Shown here one piece after another: positions 16,662 through 26,783 of a stretch of 64,000 bases of DNA. The first letter of the stretch is position 1; every line of letters starts with the position of its first letter. The translations under genes were made by a program, and so were the position numbers. Below the pieces are notes generated by a model that ran no database searches, was not told where the DNA came from, and worked only from the letters and a program-made list of their open reading frames with translations. The stretch lies in IMG/VR virus record IMGVR_UViG_3300029945_000001, positions 1-64,000 of that record; one strand, written 5' to 3'. Source of the stretch: a virus.

Positions 16662-18671
16662 ATGACAAGCATAGCCGATAATAATGAAACACTTGTTAGA
16701 AATGCATTTATTGTATCATTTTCAGAAACTGGTGATTTTAATAACTACATAGAAGTTCTTGGTTATGAACTTCAGTCTGATTTAGGAACTGATGGTAGTG
16801 GTACGGTTGATAATCCATCAACACCTACTGCTGTACAGTCTATGTTAGATTCTCCAAGTGCTGATGGTGCTATTCCTGTATATTTTACAAAGAGAAAATG
16901 TAGAGATACTTCTATTGGTGGAAATGATGCTATTAACTGTTTACCACAATTTTGTAATAACGATGATATTCCATATGATTTAACATCGAGTAATGCAACT
17001 GGTGGTTATTTAGATGGAAATAATTCTAGTGGTATAGGTCAAATGGGCAGAGTTTATAGTCAGATGTATGATGATACAAAACGGATTGCATATTTTACAT
17101 TTGGTGTTCCTAAATTTAATAACGTTGCTGATTTCTATTCAAAAGCAGTTAGTGATAAATTACTTAATTTAATGAATAACGGCGAGTCTAGTGTTACTAT
17201 TGGTAATCTTGTTGGTACAGTTATTGGTACAATTATTAAACTTCCTGCTCTTCCGCTTATCTGGATTTATAATGCTGTCCAAGGCGCTACAAAAACACCT
17301 ATTACAAAGTACTATGATTTTAAATCAACTATGCCTCTGTATTACAGATGTGTCAATTCGTTTCTTATTTCATTAGCAATTAATATGGGTTTGTGTAATG
17401 ATGGATATTTTACACAAGGAAATGCTAAATTAAATTTAGATCAAAATGGTTCACAAACAGAACCGACAAGTACAGCACAAGAAGCTATTGCAGACTCTGT
17501 TGCAAGTAGTCTTTCTCCAGGTTCTGCTACTGATATGCCAGATCTATTTAGAGATTATGGATTTGATATTTTTCAGATCATGTTAAGAAAACATAAGTAT
17601 GAAGATGTTAATTTTAATATTGGTAGCATGTCTACAGATCAAGCGTTGCAGAACTTAATGAGTGGTTCGGTTACAACCGAAGATACTAGCGGAACTATCA
17701 CAGATGATACAAGTACTAGTACTACTTCTATTATTGAAGAATTTACAGACGATTTTATTACACAATTCGGATCACAGGTTGTTGGTACTCTTTATGATGC
17801 CGCATTATTTGTTGGGTTTAGAGTAGAAAAAGGCACTGATACATCTGAATCATTTGGTAATCAAACTGGTAAATCAGCTATGGAAGAAAGTGTTAACAGT
17901 AGAATAAGTCAAAATAGAGGAAATATTTTTAATACCATGGCTGGAAAATTATCTGGTACCGCTTTAGATGGTTTTGTTAAAGCTGGTATTGATGTTGCTA
18001 AAGGTGTTGTAGAAGGCGCTGGTCTTCAGGGTATTGAAAATGTTGTAGCCGGAACTGCTTATATAGACTTTCCTGAAGTTTGGATGAATAGTGATTTTAG
18101 CAGAAGTTATAGTTTAAATCTGTCATTAAGATCTCCTTATGGAGATCCTTACTCACTGATGCAGAATCTTTATATTCCATATGCTATGTTGTTTTGTGCT
18201 GCTGTTCCTAGGTCGGCTGGTCAGGCTGCATATACATCACCTTTCTTATGTCGTGTTTATTGTCGTGGTATGTTTTCTATTCCATTGGGTATTATATCTT
18301 CTATGCATGTAAAACGCGGTGCTGATCAATATGGATGGACATATGGTGGATTACCAACATGTCTTGATATTAGTATGGATTTAAAAGATCTATCTCCCGC
18401 TCTGTATGTTGCTATTGGTGGTGATGCAGATGGTATCCCTGATATCTTTGGTGCTAACTCATCATTCCAAGAATATATGGCTACGTTATCTGGTATTGGT
18501 TTGAAAGAACGCATGTCTTTCTTTATTAATATTAGAAAGAAAGCTGAATATATACTAAAGTTACAATCTGCTACTAAGTTATCTCCTTTCTATTGGGGTA
18601 TGGTCGCTGGTGATTCATTACCAGGAAGATTGATATCTCGTTTTATTCCATCTCGACTTAATACAAACTAA
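16662..18671 (+). CDS. Tail/baseplate-type virion protein (669 aa)
   Basis: Starts 3 bases after the giant gene. The middle is low-complexity Ser/Thr (TSGTITDDTSTSTTS, ~residues 340-360). The C-terminal third is a well-conserved-looking domain with PEVWMNSDFSRSYSLN, SPYGDPYSLMQNLYIPY, then YTSPFLCRVYCRGMFSIPLG and CLDISMDLKDLSPAL. This pattern (a site of entry from SPYGDP, followed by a short beta-rich fold) is one I associate with jumbo-phage tail structural proteins. The assignment to tail rather than head rests on linkage with the gp181-like gene. It ends in a hairpin terminator. Confidence 0.6.
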   Translation: MTSIADNNETLVRNAFIVSFSETGDFNNYIEVLGYELQSDLGTDGSGTVDNPSTPTAVQSMLDSPSADGAIPVYFTKRKCRDTSIGGNDAINCLPQFCNNDDIPYDLTSSNATGGYLDGNNSSGIGQMGRVYSQMYDDTKRIAYFTFGVPKFNNVADFYSKAVSDKLLNLMNNGESSVTIGNLVGTVIGTIIKLPALPLIWIYNAVQGATKTPITKYYDFKSTMPLYYRCVNSFLISLAINMGLCNDGYFTQGNAKLNLDQNGSQTEPTSTAQEAIADSVASSLSPGSATDMPDLFRDYGFDIFQIMLRKHKYEDVNFNIGSMSTDQALQNLMSGSVTTEDTSGTITDDTSTSTTSIIEEFTDDFITQFGSQVVGTLYDAALFVGFRVEKGTDTSESFGNQTGKSAMEESVNSRISQNRGNIFNTMAGKLSGTALDGFVKAGIDVAKGVVEGAGLQGIENVVAGTAYIDFPEVWMNSDFSRSYSLNLSLRSPYGDPYSLMQNLYIPYAMLFCAAVPRSAGQAAYTSPFLCRVYCRGMFSIPLGIISSMHVKRGADQYGWTYGGLPTCLDISMDLKDLSPALYVAIGGDADGIPDIFGANSSFQEYMATLSGIGLKERMSFFINIRKKAEYILKLQSATKLSPFYWGMVAGDSLPGRLISRFIPSRLNTN

Positions 18672-18680
18672 GTTTAAATG

Positions 18681-18710
18681 ACATAGAGGGACCACGAGGT
18701 CCCTCTATGT
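18681..18710 (+). terminator. Hairpin terminator
   Basis: 13-bp perfect stem (ACATAGAGGGACC) with an ACGA loop, 9 bases after the stop of the 669-aa gene. Confidence 0.8.
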
Positions 18711-18768
18711 TGTTAATCATGTTTTAAAATTATAGTATAGATTTGGCCCATTTTAAGGGATATCCATC

Positions 18769-20154
18769 ATGGATTTCAAAGAGGCAACAGATTCAGTTTT
18801 GTCATATCTATTAGACGTTTGTTTTAGTAAATTATCAAGTCTTCCTACTTTGGGAAAAGAAGATATTAAAAAGATCATCGATACTCTAATTATTGAAAAG
18901 AAAGCTACTATTGCTGTAAATACAGATCTTGGTATTTGTGTTACTAGACTTGTTGATTTCGGCAATTGGGATGATTATTGCTATGGTATCGTTGATACGG
19001 TTGCTAAAGATATTGCTAAATATATTAGTACTAATTTACATTTCATCAGAAATGATGCTGTTGATATTGCTACTCATATTTCCAATAAAATTGAAAGCAA
19101 TTTACCAAATGTTGAAGACCCGATTATATATGAAAAGAATATTATTGATTGGGGTCGCTTAAATGATGAAAATTTGATGTCTAATGTTTCATTGATTTTA
19201 AATAATAGATTCAATATGGAATCTATTGCCTCCACTGTCGGTTCTTCTGTAATTGCTATTAATAGAATTAAAAATTCTAAGATCAAAACAATCCATACTG
19301 ATTATATTACTAAAGTTCTTAAATCGACAGAGTGTAATGAATTTACCAGTATTCTTACTGATAATATTTCTTTTGCTAGATTTGTCATTGACTTAGCAGA
19401 TAAGTTAGCACACGCCTTTTATAGAACTAATCTAAAATCAATTATTGAAAAAATTGATTACTATGAAGATAAAATTATTCATCTTGGTGCCGACAATGAA
19501 TTTGGGGAATCTGCTCCCGCTCTCGATGAAAATATTGAAGTCTTAAAAGTTGTTATTATGTTAACTCGTTATGTTCTCAATTACTATCGTAATATCAATA
19601 AAGATGTTTTATTCTTTGATAAGACCACGATCAATTCTGATGCTTTACATGATGTTGACCACGATGCTGTTGATTTATATTCTATCTTTATCAATAGTAG
19701 TAAGTATAATGGACGAGATGTTCGTTTTGGTGTCACGAAAGATTATGTTAATTCTTCTAAAGAGAATCTTAAAGATATTGTTGAAGCTACACAGAATGAG
19801 CGCAATAATAATTTTAAAATCATCTATGAGAATAAACAACGTGAATTGTTAATTTATGAGATGAATATGTATTATAAAGACTTGATTGAAAAAGATCCTA
19901 GAGCTAATATTCTTATTGATAAATTGAATGATTCTATTGGTTTATCGATCAGTCTTTTGAATACAAATTCTCTGGTTGATATTTTGGTCAAATTTGTTAT
20001 TGAAATGGAAGATAATAAACTTATGAAATTGTTATATACTGCCATTAATTATTATATCAACAAATTAGTTGATGTTAAAGAAATCTCTTCTGAAGACATC
20101 GCAACAACTTTATATTTGGGAACTGGTGATACTATCTTGACTGTTATCGAATAA
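18769..20154 (+). CDS. Helical hypothetical protein (461 aa)
   Basis: ATG with AAGGGA upstream and a TTATAGTATAGATT element about 38 bases before it. The product is Asp/Asn/Ile-rich and predicted almost entirely helical, with no membrane segment and no motif I recognise. Single-gene unit between two hairpins. The same style (long, acidic, helical) is seen in the genes at 25800, 26776 and 39995. A virion internal or scaffold protein is plausible. Confidence 0.6.
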   Translation: MDFKEATDSVLSYLLDVCFSKLSSLPTLGKEDIKKIIDTLIIEKKATIAVNTDLGICVTRLVDFGNWDDYCYGIVDTVAKDIAKYISTNLHFIRNDAVDIATHISNKIESNLPNVEDPIIYEKNIIDWGRLNDENLMSNVSLILNNRFNMESIASTVGSSVIAINRIKNSKIKTIHTDYITKVLKSTECNEFTSILTDNISFARFVIDLADKLAHAFYRTNLKSIIEKIDYYEDKIIHLGADNEFGESAPALDENIEVLKVVIMLTRYVLNYYRNINKDVLFFDKTTINSDALHDVDHDAVDLYSIFINSSKYNGRDVRFGVTKDYVNSSKENLKDIVEATQNERNNNFKIIYENKQRELLIYEMNMYYKDLIEKDPRANILIDKLNDSIGLSISLLNTNSLVDILVKFVIEMEDNKLMKLLYTAINYYINKLVDVKEISSEDIATTLYLGTGDTILTVIE

Positions 20155-20169
20155 TCTATTTATGACTTG

Positions 20170-20201
20170 ATCACGGGAAGGGCGTAGGCCCTTCCCGTGA
20201 T
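20170..20201. terminator. Bidirectional hairpin terminator
   Basis: 14-bp stem around CACGGGAAGGGC with a GTAG loop, between convergent genes ending at 20154 (+) and 20211 (-). Confidence 0.8.
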
Positions 20202-20210
20202 AAGTACATC

Positions 20211-23120
20211 TCAATTTGATAATTTAAATGTAATATTAATATTAGGCTCTAACGACAATGTATTTGCAATAGGATCACAAACAAGTTGTAATGGGATAAC
20301 TGGAATCATATTTGTATTCTGATTAAACAAAGTTTGTAGTGAAGTATCGCCGTTGATACCATTAACATCAGCAGATGTAATCTGATCGGGGAATGCATTT
20401 TCAATTAATGATTCAATATATGTCATTGATATAGTTTCTTCTGTAAGAACAACATTTATAATATCGATAACTTTATTCTTAATAACATTCTGACTGGATT
20501 CACTATCTATAACAGACATTGTCACATAGAGAGTCATATCAAATATCAAGCCAATATCAACAGTTGTTGTTTTACCATTTCCAATATATAAAGTAATATT
20601 TCCAATTGAGTTATTAGGAACAAAGTACAACTCTGTTCTTTCTAACAAACTATTTTGCATAGTTGTAATAGTAGTAAGGTACGAATTGACAACAGAAGAT
20701 AAATTCGATACAAAGGATATATCTGTTGTATTATCACTATAAAACAGTCTAATATCAAATAACATTGAAGTGATGTAATATACTAATGTTCTATCGGCCA
20801 TAACAATAGGATTGCCAAACTCATCTAATACTAAATCATTGATATTGTGTTCAATTATTTTATTTCCTGTAGCATCTAGAACAAAGTCTCCACTATTATG
20901 AATAATTGTTAATTCAGGAACTCCATTATTAATTGTATATGTAGGAACCCCAGTACTATCAGTTGCATATACATCATTCTGATAGGTATGATAAACAGTA
21001 CTGATATATTTTTTATATGTTTGTGAACTATAAGAAGCATCTGTAATATTAAAGATTGTATTTGATAAATTAGTACCAAAAATAATATCAATAGATTGTT
21101 TACTAATACCAATATATTTAGTATAAGGACTTATTAATGATCCAGTAATCGTAGAGTCAATAGCTGCTCCAGTGATAACACCAGGAGCTACTAAAAAATA
21201 AACTTCAAATGTAGTTTCTAAATCTATATAACAATCTGTAGTATCTGTTTGTGTTTGATACAATGTTGTTTCAAAAGTATCGTCATTTTTAATAAGGTAT
21301 GTTGTTGGAATAGACACTTCATAAACATACATGGAAGAACCATTTGTAGCAGTCTGTATTCCGCCATATGTTGCATAAGCATACATGCTACTACTATCAG
21401 AAGCAACTGTTTTTAAAAGAACAACAACATTAGATTGATCAATAGCTGTCATATCTGATGTAGGAATACACCCTAATGTAATATTAAAACCACCAGTACC
21501 ATTATCTAAATGATTAACGATCACATCGACAATAGAGATCTGTGCACTCACATTTGAATTTTCAGCAATGAAATTGATATTATTACATTTAGGAGAAGTA
21601 AGATCATAAGAAACTGAAACGGGATAATCTTCTGATAAATATGTTACAATATGGAAAGGACATTTTAAAATAGTTTCGTTGTTTAATAATGTTGCCAGGT
21701 CAGTTTTTGATAATTTATCTAAACCAGAAACATATGTATCTGTTAGTGGGGTTGCGACCATACTTATTTTAGAATATGTATAATACATTGTTGGTAGTAT
21801 AGTTATTGTATTACTATTAAAGTTAAGAATAGATTTAATGTCTGAAGTATTTGTTGTATCTATTTGAATATTACCATTAACTAAAGGAACATATGAATTG
21901 GCACCACCAGAAATAGTAGCACTACCATTAAGAATACGAGATGTGATATTATCAACATATCGTGTTAATGTAAATCCATTCTTAGCAAAGAATGTTTCTA
22001 ATTCTTCTTCTGTCACAGGGACTGAATCATCCAGAGCATCTGCATTAATAGCTGCTTTTAACTGATCAAATGTTAATGCACTAGAACCTCCTGTAATAAC
22101 AGTATCTAATGGAGTTAAACTCAATGTTGATAAATTCTTTAAAATAGAAGAATATGAAGTCACATCATAGAAATCTAAGTTAAGATCGATATTACCAGTA
22201 GAAGACTCTACTGATGTAATAACATAGTCTAATGATCCTTGTGTTGTATATGTTTCAATTAATATCTTGTTTCCCATAAGTCCACTAGAAAAATAAACTG
22301 ATGGAATAGTTACAACATAAGACGATATGTCTGAATAAATATCAAGCTTAGCTGTAGGAACAGTAACATCATAAACATCTTTTGTTAATGTATATTCAAT
22401 TTCTTCCCATGCATTATTTGTTCCAGTATTTGTATAAATCCTAGCAGCATAAAACTGATCAGTATAAGGAATAGACATATTAAAACCTTCAGTATCCGTA
22501 ATCGTTTTTTGACTGACGGATACATCAAATTGAAAAACAGGGATGTCTATACTAATTAGACTTAATAATGAAAATGAATATGGTCCAATTGTTGTCAAAA
22601 CATTAGATGATAATGTATAAAGAGGATTTATAACTGAAGTATCCCAATAAATATTAAATGTGTTTGTAACACTATTGATATCTATATTGATAGGATAATA
22701 AATACCAAATGTTAAATTTCCAATTGTAAAAATAGTTCCTCTCGGTATAACAACTCTATTGTACTGAGAATTATATTTAATAGCATTACTAATGAGGTAA
22801 TTTGCATCTAGAGTAACACGTACTGTTGTATTAGCAGGTCCTGCTGTAATTTTTACGAAATCGAAGTTACTAACATGATAGAGCAGTTCTTTCATAGTTG
22901 TAGCTCTTTGAGCATAATAAACATTATTAGCACTTTTGAATAGATTAACTGATTGTGAACACATAGAAGACCCAGCTTCTAATAAATTACAAAAAGCATT
23001 ATTAGGATCAGCGATATCATATATTCCATTTTGTCTATTGGAAATTTCATCTAGAATTTTATAAACCATAGTTCCCGGATTTGCTAATATTTCACTTCCT
23101 AATGTAATATCATCAAACAT
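20211..23120 (-). CDS. Large baseplate-wedge-like virion protein (969 aa)
   Basis: AAAGGAGAC precedes the ATG. The N-terminal ~110 residues are helical (ANPGTMVYKILDEISNRQN, then YYAQRATTMKELLYHVS). A long chain of beta-rich, Thr/Ser/Ile/Val-rich segments follows, with the pattern ARIYTNTGTNNAWEEIEYT. This layout (helical N-arm plus repeated beta domains, J/gp6-like) is typical of myovirus baseplate wedge proteins. No enzymatic motif. First gene after the 23135-24319 gene on the same strand, 14 bases apart, so both form a baseplate operon. Family placement is by overall character, not a specific motif. Confidence 0.5.
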   Translation of the reverse strand: MFDDITLGSEILANPGTMVYKILDEISNRQNGIYDIADPNNAFCNLLEAGSSMCSQSVNLFKSANNVYYAQRATTMKELLYHVSNFDFVKITAGPANTTVRVTLDANYLISNAIKYNSQYNRVVIPRGTIFTIGNLTFGIYYPINIDINSVTNTFNIYWDTSVINPLYTLSSNVLTTIGPYSFSLLSLISIDIPVFQFDVSVSQKTITDTEGFNMSIPYTDQFYAARIYTNTGTNNAWEEIEYTLTKDVYDVTVPTAKLDIYSDISSYVVTIPSVYFSSGLMGNKILIETYTTQGSLDYVITSVESSTGNIDLNLDFYDVTSYSSILKNLSTLSLTPLDTVITGGSSALTFDQLKAAINADALDDSVPVTEEELETFFAKNGFTLTRYVDNITSRILNGSATISGGANSYVPLVNGNIQIDTTNTSDIKSILNFNSNTITILPTMYYTYSKISMVATPLTDTYVSGLDKLSKTDLATLLNNETILKCPFHIVTYLSEDYPVSVSYDLTSPKCNNINFIAENSNVSAQISIVDVIVNHLDNGTGGFNITLGCIPTSDMTAIDQSNVVVLLKTVASDSSSMYAYATYGGIQTATNGSSMYVYEVSIPTTYLIKNDDTFETTLYQTQTDTTDCYIDLETTFEVYFLVAPGVITGAAIDSTITGSLISPYTKYIGISKQSIDIIFGTNLSNTIFNITDASYSSQTYKKYISTVYHTYQNDVYATDSTGVPTYTINNGVPELTIIHNSGDFVLDATGNKIIEHNINDLVLDEFGNPIVMADRTLVYYITSMLFDIRLFYSDNTTDISFVSNLSSVVNSYLTTITTMQNSLLERTELYFVPNNSIGNITLYIGNGKTTTVDIGLIFDMTLYVTMSVIDSESSQNVIKNKVIDIINVVLTEETISMTYIESLIENAFPDQITSADVNGINGDTSLQTLFNQNTNMIPVIPLQLVCDPIANTLSLEPNINITFKLSN

Positions 23121-23134
23121 CGATCTTGTCTCCT

Positions 23135-24319
23135 TTAGACACCCATAGTCTCTTTCATAGCTTCAACAGATTTTGATGGTAACGTTGAATTTACTGTAAT
23201 GTCTTCAAACATTGATTCTATTTTACTTTTATATGGGTTGTCTAATGATTTATCTGTTAAGAACACCATTTCATTCATACCCACTTTCTTACTATTAAAT
23301 AAACCATAAGTATCAACATATGGAAATCCGATATAGTTATAATTTGAAGAGACTGGAACTTTTGTATAACTTTGTATATCAGAAATAGTTTTATCTCCGC
23401 TGAACTTCATAGTAACTCTATTAAAATCTTGAAATATCATAGGATTCATATATTCTATTTTATTACAGAAGAAGTTTACGCTTAAATTAATATTCTCATG
23501 TAAGAATGCTTGTTTTTCACTATGATTAAATGACTGACCAATAGGGTGTGATTTGAACATACATCCAGTTGCTTTAGCCCATTTTGTAATATACTGTCTT
23601 GAAGGATCTAAAATAAATCTATAAATAGAACATGTATAATTCATTCTTCTTAAGAAGATATCGTCCTGATAAGCAACAGTTAAACCAGTTGGTAATAGTT
23701 CAACATAATGCAACCAGTAATATAACAAAGCACTGATAAAACTACCTTGAATATCTCTGAATGTTAAATTTAAATCATATGTTCTATTCAACATATCTGA
23801 ACCACGAACAAATGTAAAATCTTCACAGAAGAATCCTTCTGCAATTGTTTCAGTATCGAGTGTAGGATCTGGCCAACCAGTCTGACTCATTAATGTATTA
23901 GATAATGGGATAAGAAAAGGAGAATTATTATCAATAAATGGACACTGGTCCGCTAATGGTTTAAATACTCCAGAATCTGCTAAATATGTATCCAGCATCA
24001 TTCTGACTGCAAAATTAATACTTGTAGTATCAATGGTATCTAACATAGCCATTACGTTATCTCGTCTTAAAGAAGGCATAGATAAATTAAGTCTAGGTCT
24101 TGTTATAAAAGTAAGACCTGGTGTATCAGTAACAGGCAACATAACATTTCTATTAAATCGATCATACGATGCCAAAATGTTTTCATATTGATACTCAGAA
24201 CTGCCGAAACCCGAATACATAAAAGATTGTTTTGTAAGAAGATCCATTATTTCTTGGTGTTCGCCATCATAAAGACTTATATTTCCAGTACTAGCTTTTT
24301 GTATTTCATAGTCGCCCAT
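23135..24319 (-). CDS. Tail/baseplate-type virion protein (394 aa)
   Basis: The ATG at 24319 is preceded by GGAGG about 10 bases upstream; the longer frame from 24352 has no ribosome site. The C-terminal two thirds has the character of a tail structural domain: FVRGSDMLNRTYDLNLTF, then LLYYWLHYVELLPTG, and NINLSVNFFCNKIEYMNP. It has partial resemblance in layout to the end of the 669-aa protein (DFSRSYSLNLSLR against LNRTYDLNLTFR), suggesting related tail folds. Upstream of and probably co-transcribed with the 969-aa gene. Confidence 0.55.
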   Translation of the reverse strand: MGDYEIQKASTGNISLYDGEHQEIMDLLTKQSFMYSGFGSSEYQYENILASYDRFNRNVMLPVTDTPGLTFITRPRLNLSMPSLRRDNVMAMLDTIDTTSINFAVRMMLDTYLADSGVFKPLADQCPFIDNNSPFLIPLSNTLMSQTGWPDPTLDTETIAEGFFCEDFTFVRGSDMLNRTYDLNLTFRDIQGSFISALLYYWLHYVELLPTGLTVAYQDDIFLRRMNYTCSIYRFILDPSRQYITKWAKATGCMFKSHPIGQSFNHSEKQAFLHENINLSVNFFCNKIEYMNPMIFQDFNRVTMKFSGDKTISDIQSYTKVPVSSNYNYIGFPYVDTYGLFNSKKVGMNEMVFLTDKSLDNPYKSKIESMFEDITVNSTLPSKSVEAMKETMGV

Positions 24320-24405
24320 ATGGAATTCGCCTCCATAAAGTGTACAAATCATAGTATATTTTAAAAAGATATTTTATAGATTGTGGAATTATAAGGATTT
24401 CCAAA

Positions 24406-25785
24406 ATGGCTATTCCTGCCGTGCTTACTGCCGTCTCTGGCGTTTCGTCTATGCTTAATGCTGTAAAGTCATTAGGTGTTAAAACTCCAGAAGGTGAGGT
24501 TACTGTTGGTGATGTTATTAATGCCACTAAAGATATTAAAGATAGTGCTAATGTAAGTCTTTTTTCATTTGCTAAAAAGAGCATGATCATAAGCCGTATT
24601 TACATCGACGAAACTGTTGCTTCTGAACCTATCATGACAGATGTCGTTAAAACAACACACAACTTATTTGCTGCTCTTGTCCTTAATGCTCTCCAGATGA
24701 ACAATTATGTTACCGGTGGTAAGACTATTGAAAGCATGATTAAGGTTGTCGCTACTGAATCTCTGACAAAAGAACATGTTTCTTCTATTGCCGCTTTCGA
24801 AGCTATGAATACAACATATAAAACAAAAATTAAATTAAACAGAAATGTCTTTAGTTTAGAAGATTTAAAGGAAGATGAATTTAAATATAAGCAGCAAAAA
24901 GATGCTGTTGATTACATCATCGACCATAGTAAAGATGCTTATAAAAGAAATAAAGATGAACAAGATCGTACTCATCAGGACAATCGTGATAAGACACAAG
25001 ATGAGAAAGATCGTTTGGCTCAGAAGAGCAGACAACAAGATACAATGCTTAAAATTATGGATCTTGAAAATAAGAATAAGCAGACTCCTTATGGTACAAA
25101 AGGCCAGGTTGTCTCATTAGCTGGTGACAATCATATTCCTGCTGGTAAAGTTATTGAAGTTACTCTACAGAACCCTGATAATCATCACGCCAATGTCACT
25201 ATTAATTTATTAGTTCAGATGTCTCCCTACATCATGCCGATCCGTGTTGCTATTGAAGCTATTAAACTGAATGTTGTTCATACATTTATGCAGCGCTACT
25301 TACAGTGGAAGACTGGTGAGATTTCTTTCTGGGGCGATCTTGTGTTTAATATGGATGTTATTCGTGATCGTAATAAAGCTATGCGTCAGGATAGCACTGG
25401 TATTCTATCTGAGATGGCTAAACAGCAGACTAAAAATCGTGGTAAAGCATATGCTAATATTGCTTATAAGCAAGCAGACCGTTCTCGCAATTTAGCAAAT
25501 GCTGTCATGGTATTTAGCGGCGATGCTGCTAAATTGGCTCAGGCAGAATCTGGTTTTACATTTGAAAATAAAGAAATGCGCGATGACTTCTTTGCTAAGT
25601 CTTTTACCATGATGATTATCATTGTTGATACGATGTACAATACTGTCACTATGTATTACAATGGTTTAGATACTGTTTCTACATTTACATTTGATCAAAT
25701 GAAAACATCTGCTAAGGGTGGTGGGAACTTAGATATTGTCTCTGTTCTTAATGCTTTAAACCAGGGCAAGGCTCCTAAGTTCTAA
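24406..25785 (+). CDS. Virion-type hypothetical protein (459 aa)
   Basis: AAGGA upstream of the ATG and a TTTTATAGATTGTGG element 20-34 bases before it. The N-terminus is hydrophobic and small-residue-rich (IPAVLTAVSGVSSMLNAV). A very charged stretch with many Asp, Lys, Arg and Gln (~residues 180-220) is probably coiled coil. The C-terminal part includes FYWGDL-like and MYNTVTMYYNGLDT segments. Codon use is more polished (CTC, CGT, GCC) than in neighbours, suggesting high expression. First of a four-gene operon. I do not recognise the family; an abundant internal head protein is one possibility. Confidence 0.6.
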   Translation: MAIPAVLTAVSGVSSMLNAVKSLGVKTPEGEVTVGDVINATKDIKDSANVSLFSFAKKSMIISRIYIDETVASEPIMTDVVKTTHNLFAALVLNALQMNNYVTGGKTIESMIKVVATESLTKEHVSSIAAFEAMNTTYKTKIKLNRNVFSLEDLKEDEFKYKQQKDAVDYIIDHSKDAYKRNKDEQDRTHQDNRDKTQDEKDRLAQKSRQQDTMLKIMDLENKNKQTPYGTKGQVVSLAGDNHIPAGKVIEVTLQNPDNHHANVTINLLVQMSPYIMPIRVAIEAIKLNVVHTFMQRYLQWKTGEISFWGDLVFNMDVIRDRNKAMRQDSTGILSEMAKQQTKNRGKAYANIAYKQADRSRNLANAVMVFSGDAAKLAQAESGFTFENKEMRDDFFAKSFTMMIIIVDTMYNTVTMYYNGLDTVSTFTFDQMKTSAKGGGNLDIVSVLNALNQGKAPKF

Positions 25786-25799
25786 GAAAGGTTCTTTCC

Positions 25800-26783
25800 A
25801 TGAAATTTATGTTAGGTGGGTTCTTCTCCCGCATCTTCAAGTCTAAGAAGAATTCTATTCGTAAGTCTGATTTATTAGATATTATTGATATCAATCTTGA
25901 AAATGTTGACGATATGATCGATATCACTTCTAAGAGTATTGATGTCTTAAAATCTTTAACGGTTATTATTAGAAATAAGAAACAGAACCATAACATTTCT
26001 GATTTTTATAATCATTATAGTAATTTCTTGAAGTTGACAAATACTACAGTTGCTGGTTTAGAATCTAAAGCTATGTTGAGTTCTTTTATTACTCTATTTA
26101 AGATCATGGAAAACGATTTGACAATTATTAGAAATGAATTTAATACTGTTTTTAGTGCGGGAACAGACCCTACTGAGATTACTATTGAACAGATGAAGAT
26201 GTCTCATGCTTCTTGTATCGGTTATATTCAGTTCATTCCTAAAGTTATCAACTTTTATACTTACATGTTTGATTACATGATGGCAGATGCTACAAATACA
26301 GTCGATACTGTTCCTCGGTATCGTATTGAAGAAATTATTGCAAATACGAATGCTGTTGCTTCATTCTTTGATATTCTATTCAATCGTAGATCTGGTCAGA
26401 CTATTTTAACTGAAATTGAAATGATGCGTAAGAATAATAATGACTTCTTTATTCAGACGGATAAAGTCGTTATTGATGATACTGTTAATTTCAATGATTA
26501 TAGCATTGCTATTAAAGGGTTATTGAATACTGGATTTGCTGTATTCTCTCCTATTTTGTTTGTTATGGATTCTATTGAAAGTGTCAAGCGTCGTATTAAT
26601 GAAGAACGTAAATATAGAAAAGATTGGTTATTGGCTAAGATTTCATTATATCGCCAGATGATGCAGAAGTTGGATACTGAATCTGCCGATTATAGAAAAC
26701 TCGAAGAATTGGTTAATAAATTGAATGACGAAGTTACAAAATGCGATAAGGCTATCCATGATTTCGAGGTAGGCCATGGCTAA
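25800..26783 (+). CDS. Helical hypothetical protein (327 aa)
   Basis: AAAGG ribosome site. Basic N-terminus (GGFFSRIFKSKKNSIRK), then long helical segments. The last ~60 residues are a likely coiled coil (ESVKRRINEERKYRKDW, later YRKLEELVNKLNDEV). 14 bases after the previous gene and overlapping the next by 8 bases. Probably one of four co-assembled virion or scaffold-like proteins; function unknown. Confidence 0.6.
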   Translation: MKFMLGGFFSRIFKSKKNSIRKSDLLDIIDINLENVDDMIDITSKSIDVLKSLTVIIRNKKQNHNISDFYNHYSNFLKLTNTTVAGLESKAMLSSFITLFKIMENDLTIIRNEFNTVFSAGTDPTEITIEQMKMSHASCIGYIQFIPKVINFYTYMFDYMMADATNTVDTVPRYRIEEIIANTNAVASFFDILFNRRSGQTILTEIEMMRKNNNDFFIQTDKVVIDDTVNFNDYSIAIKGLLNTGFAVFSPILFVMDSIESVKRRINEERKYRKDWLLAKISLYRQMMQKLDTESADYRKLEELVNKLNDEVTKCDKAIHDFEVGHG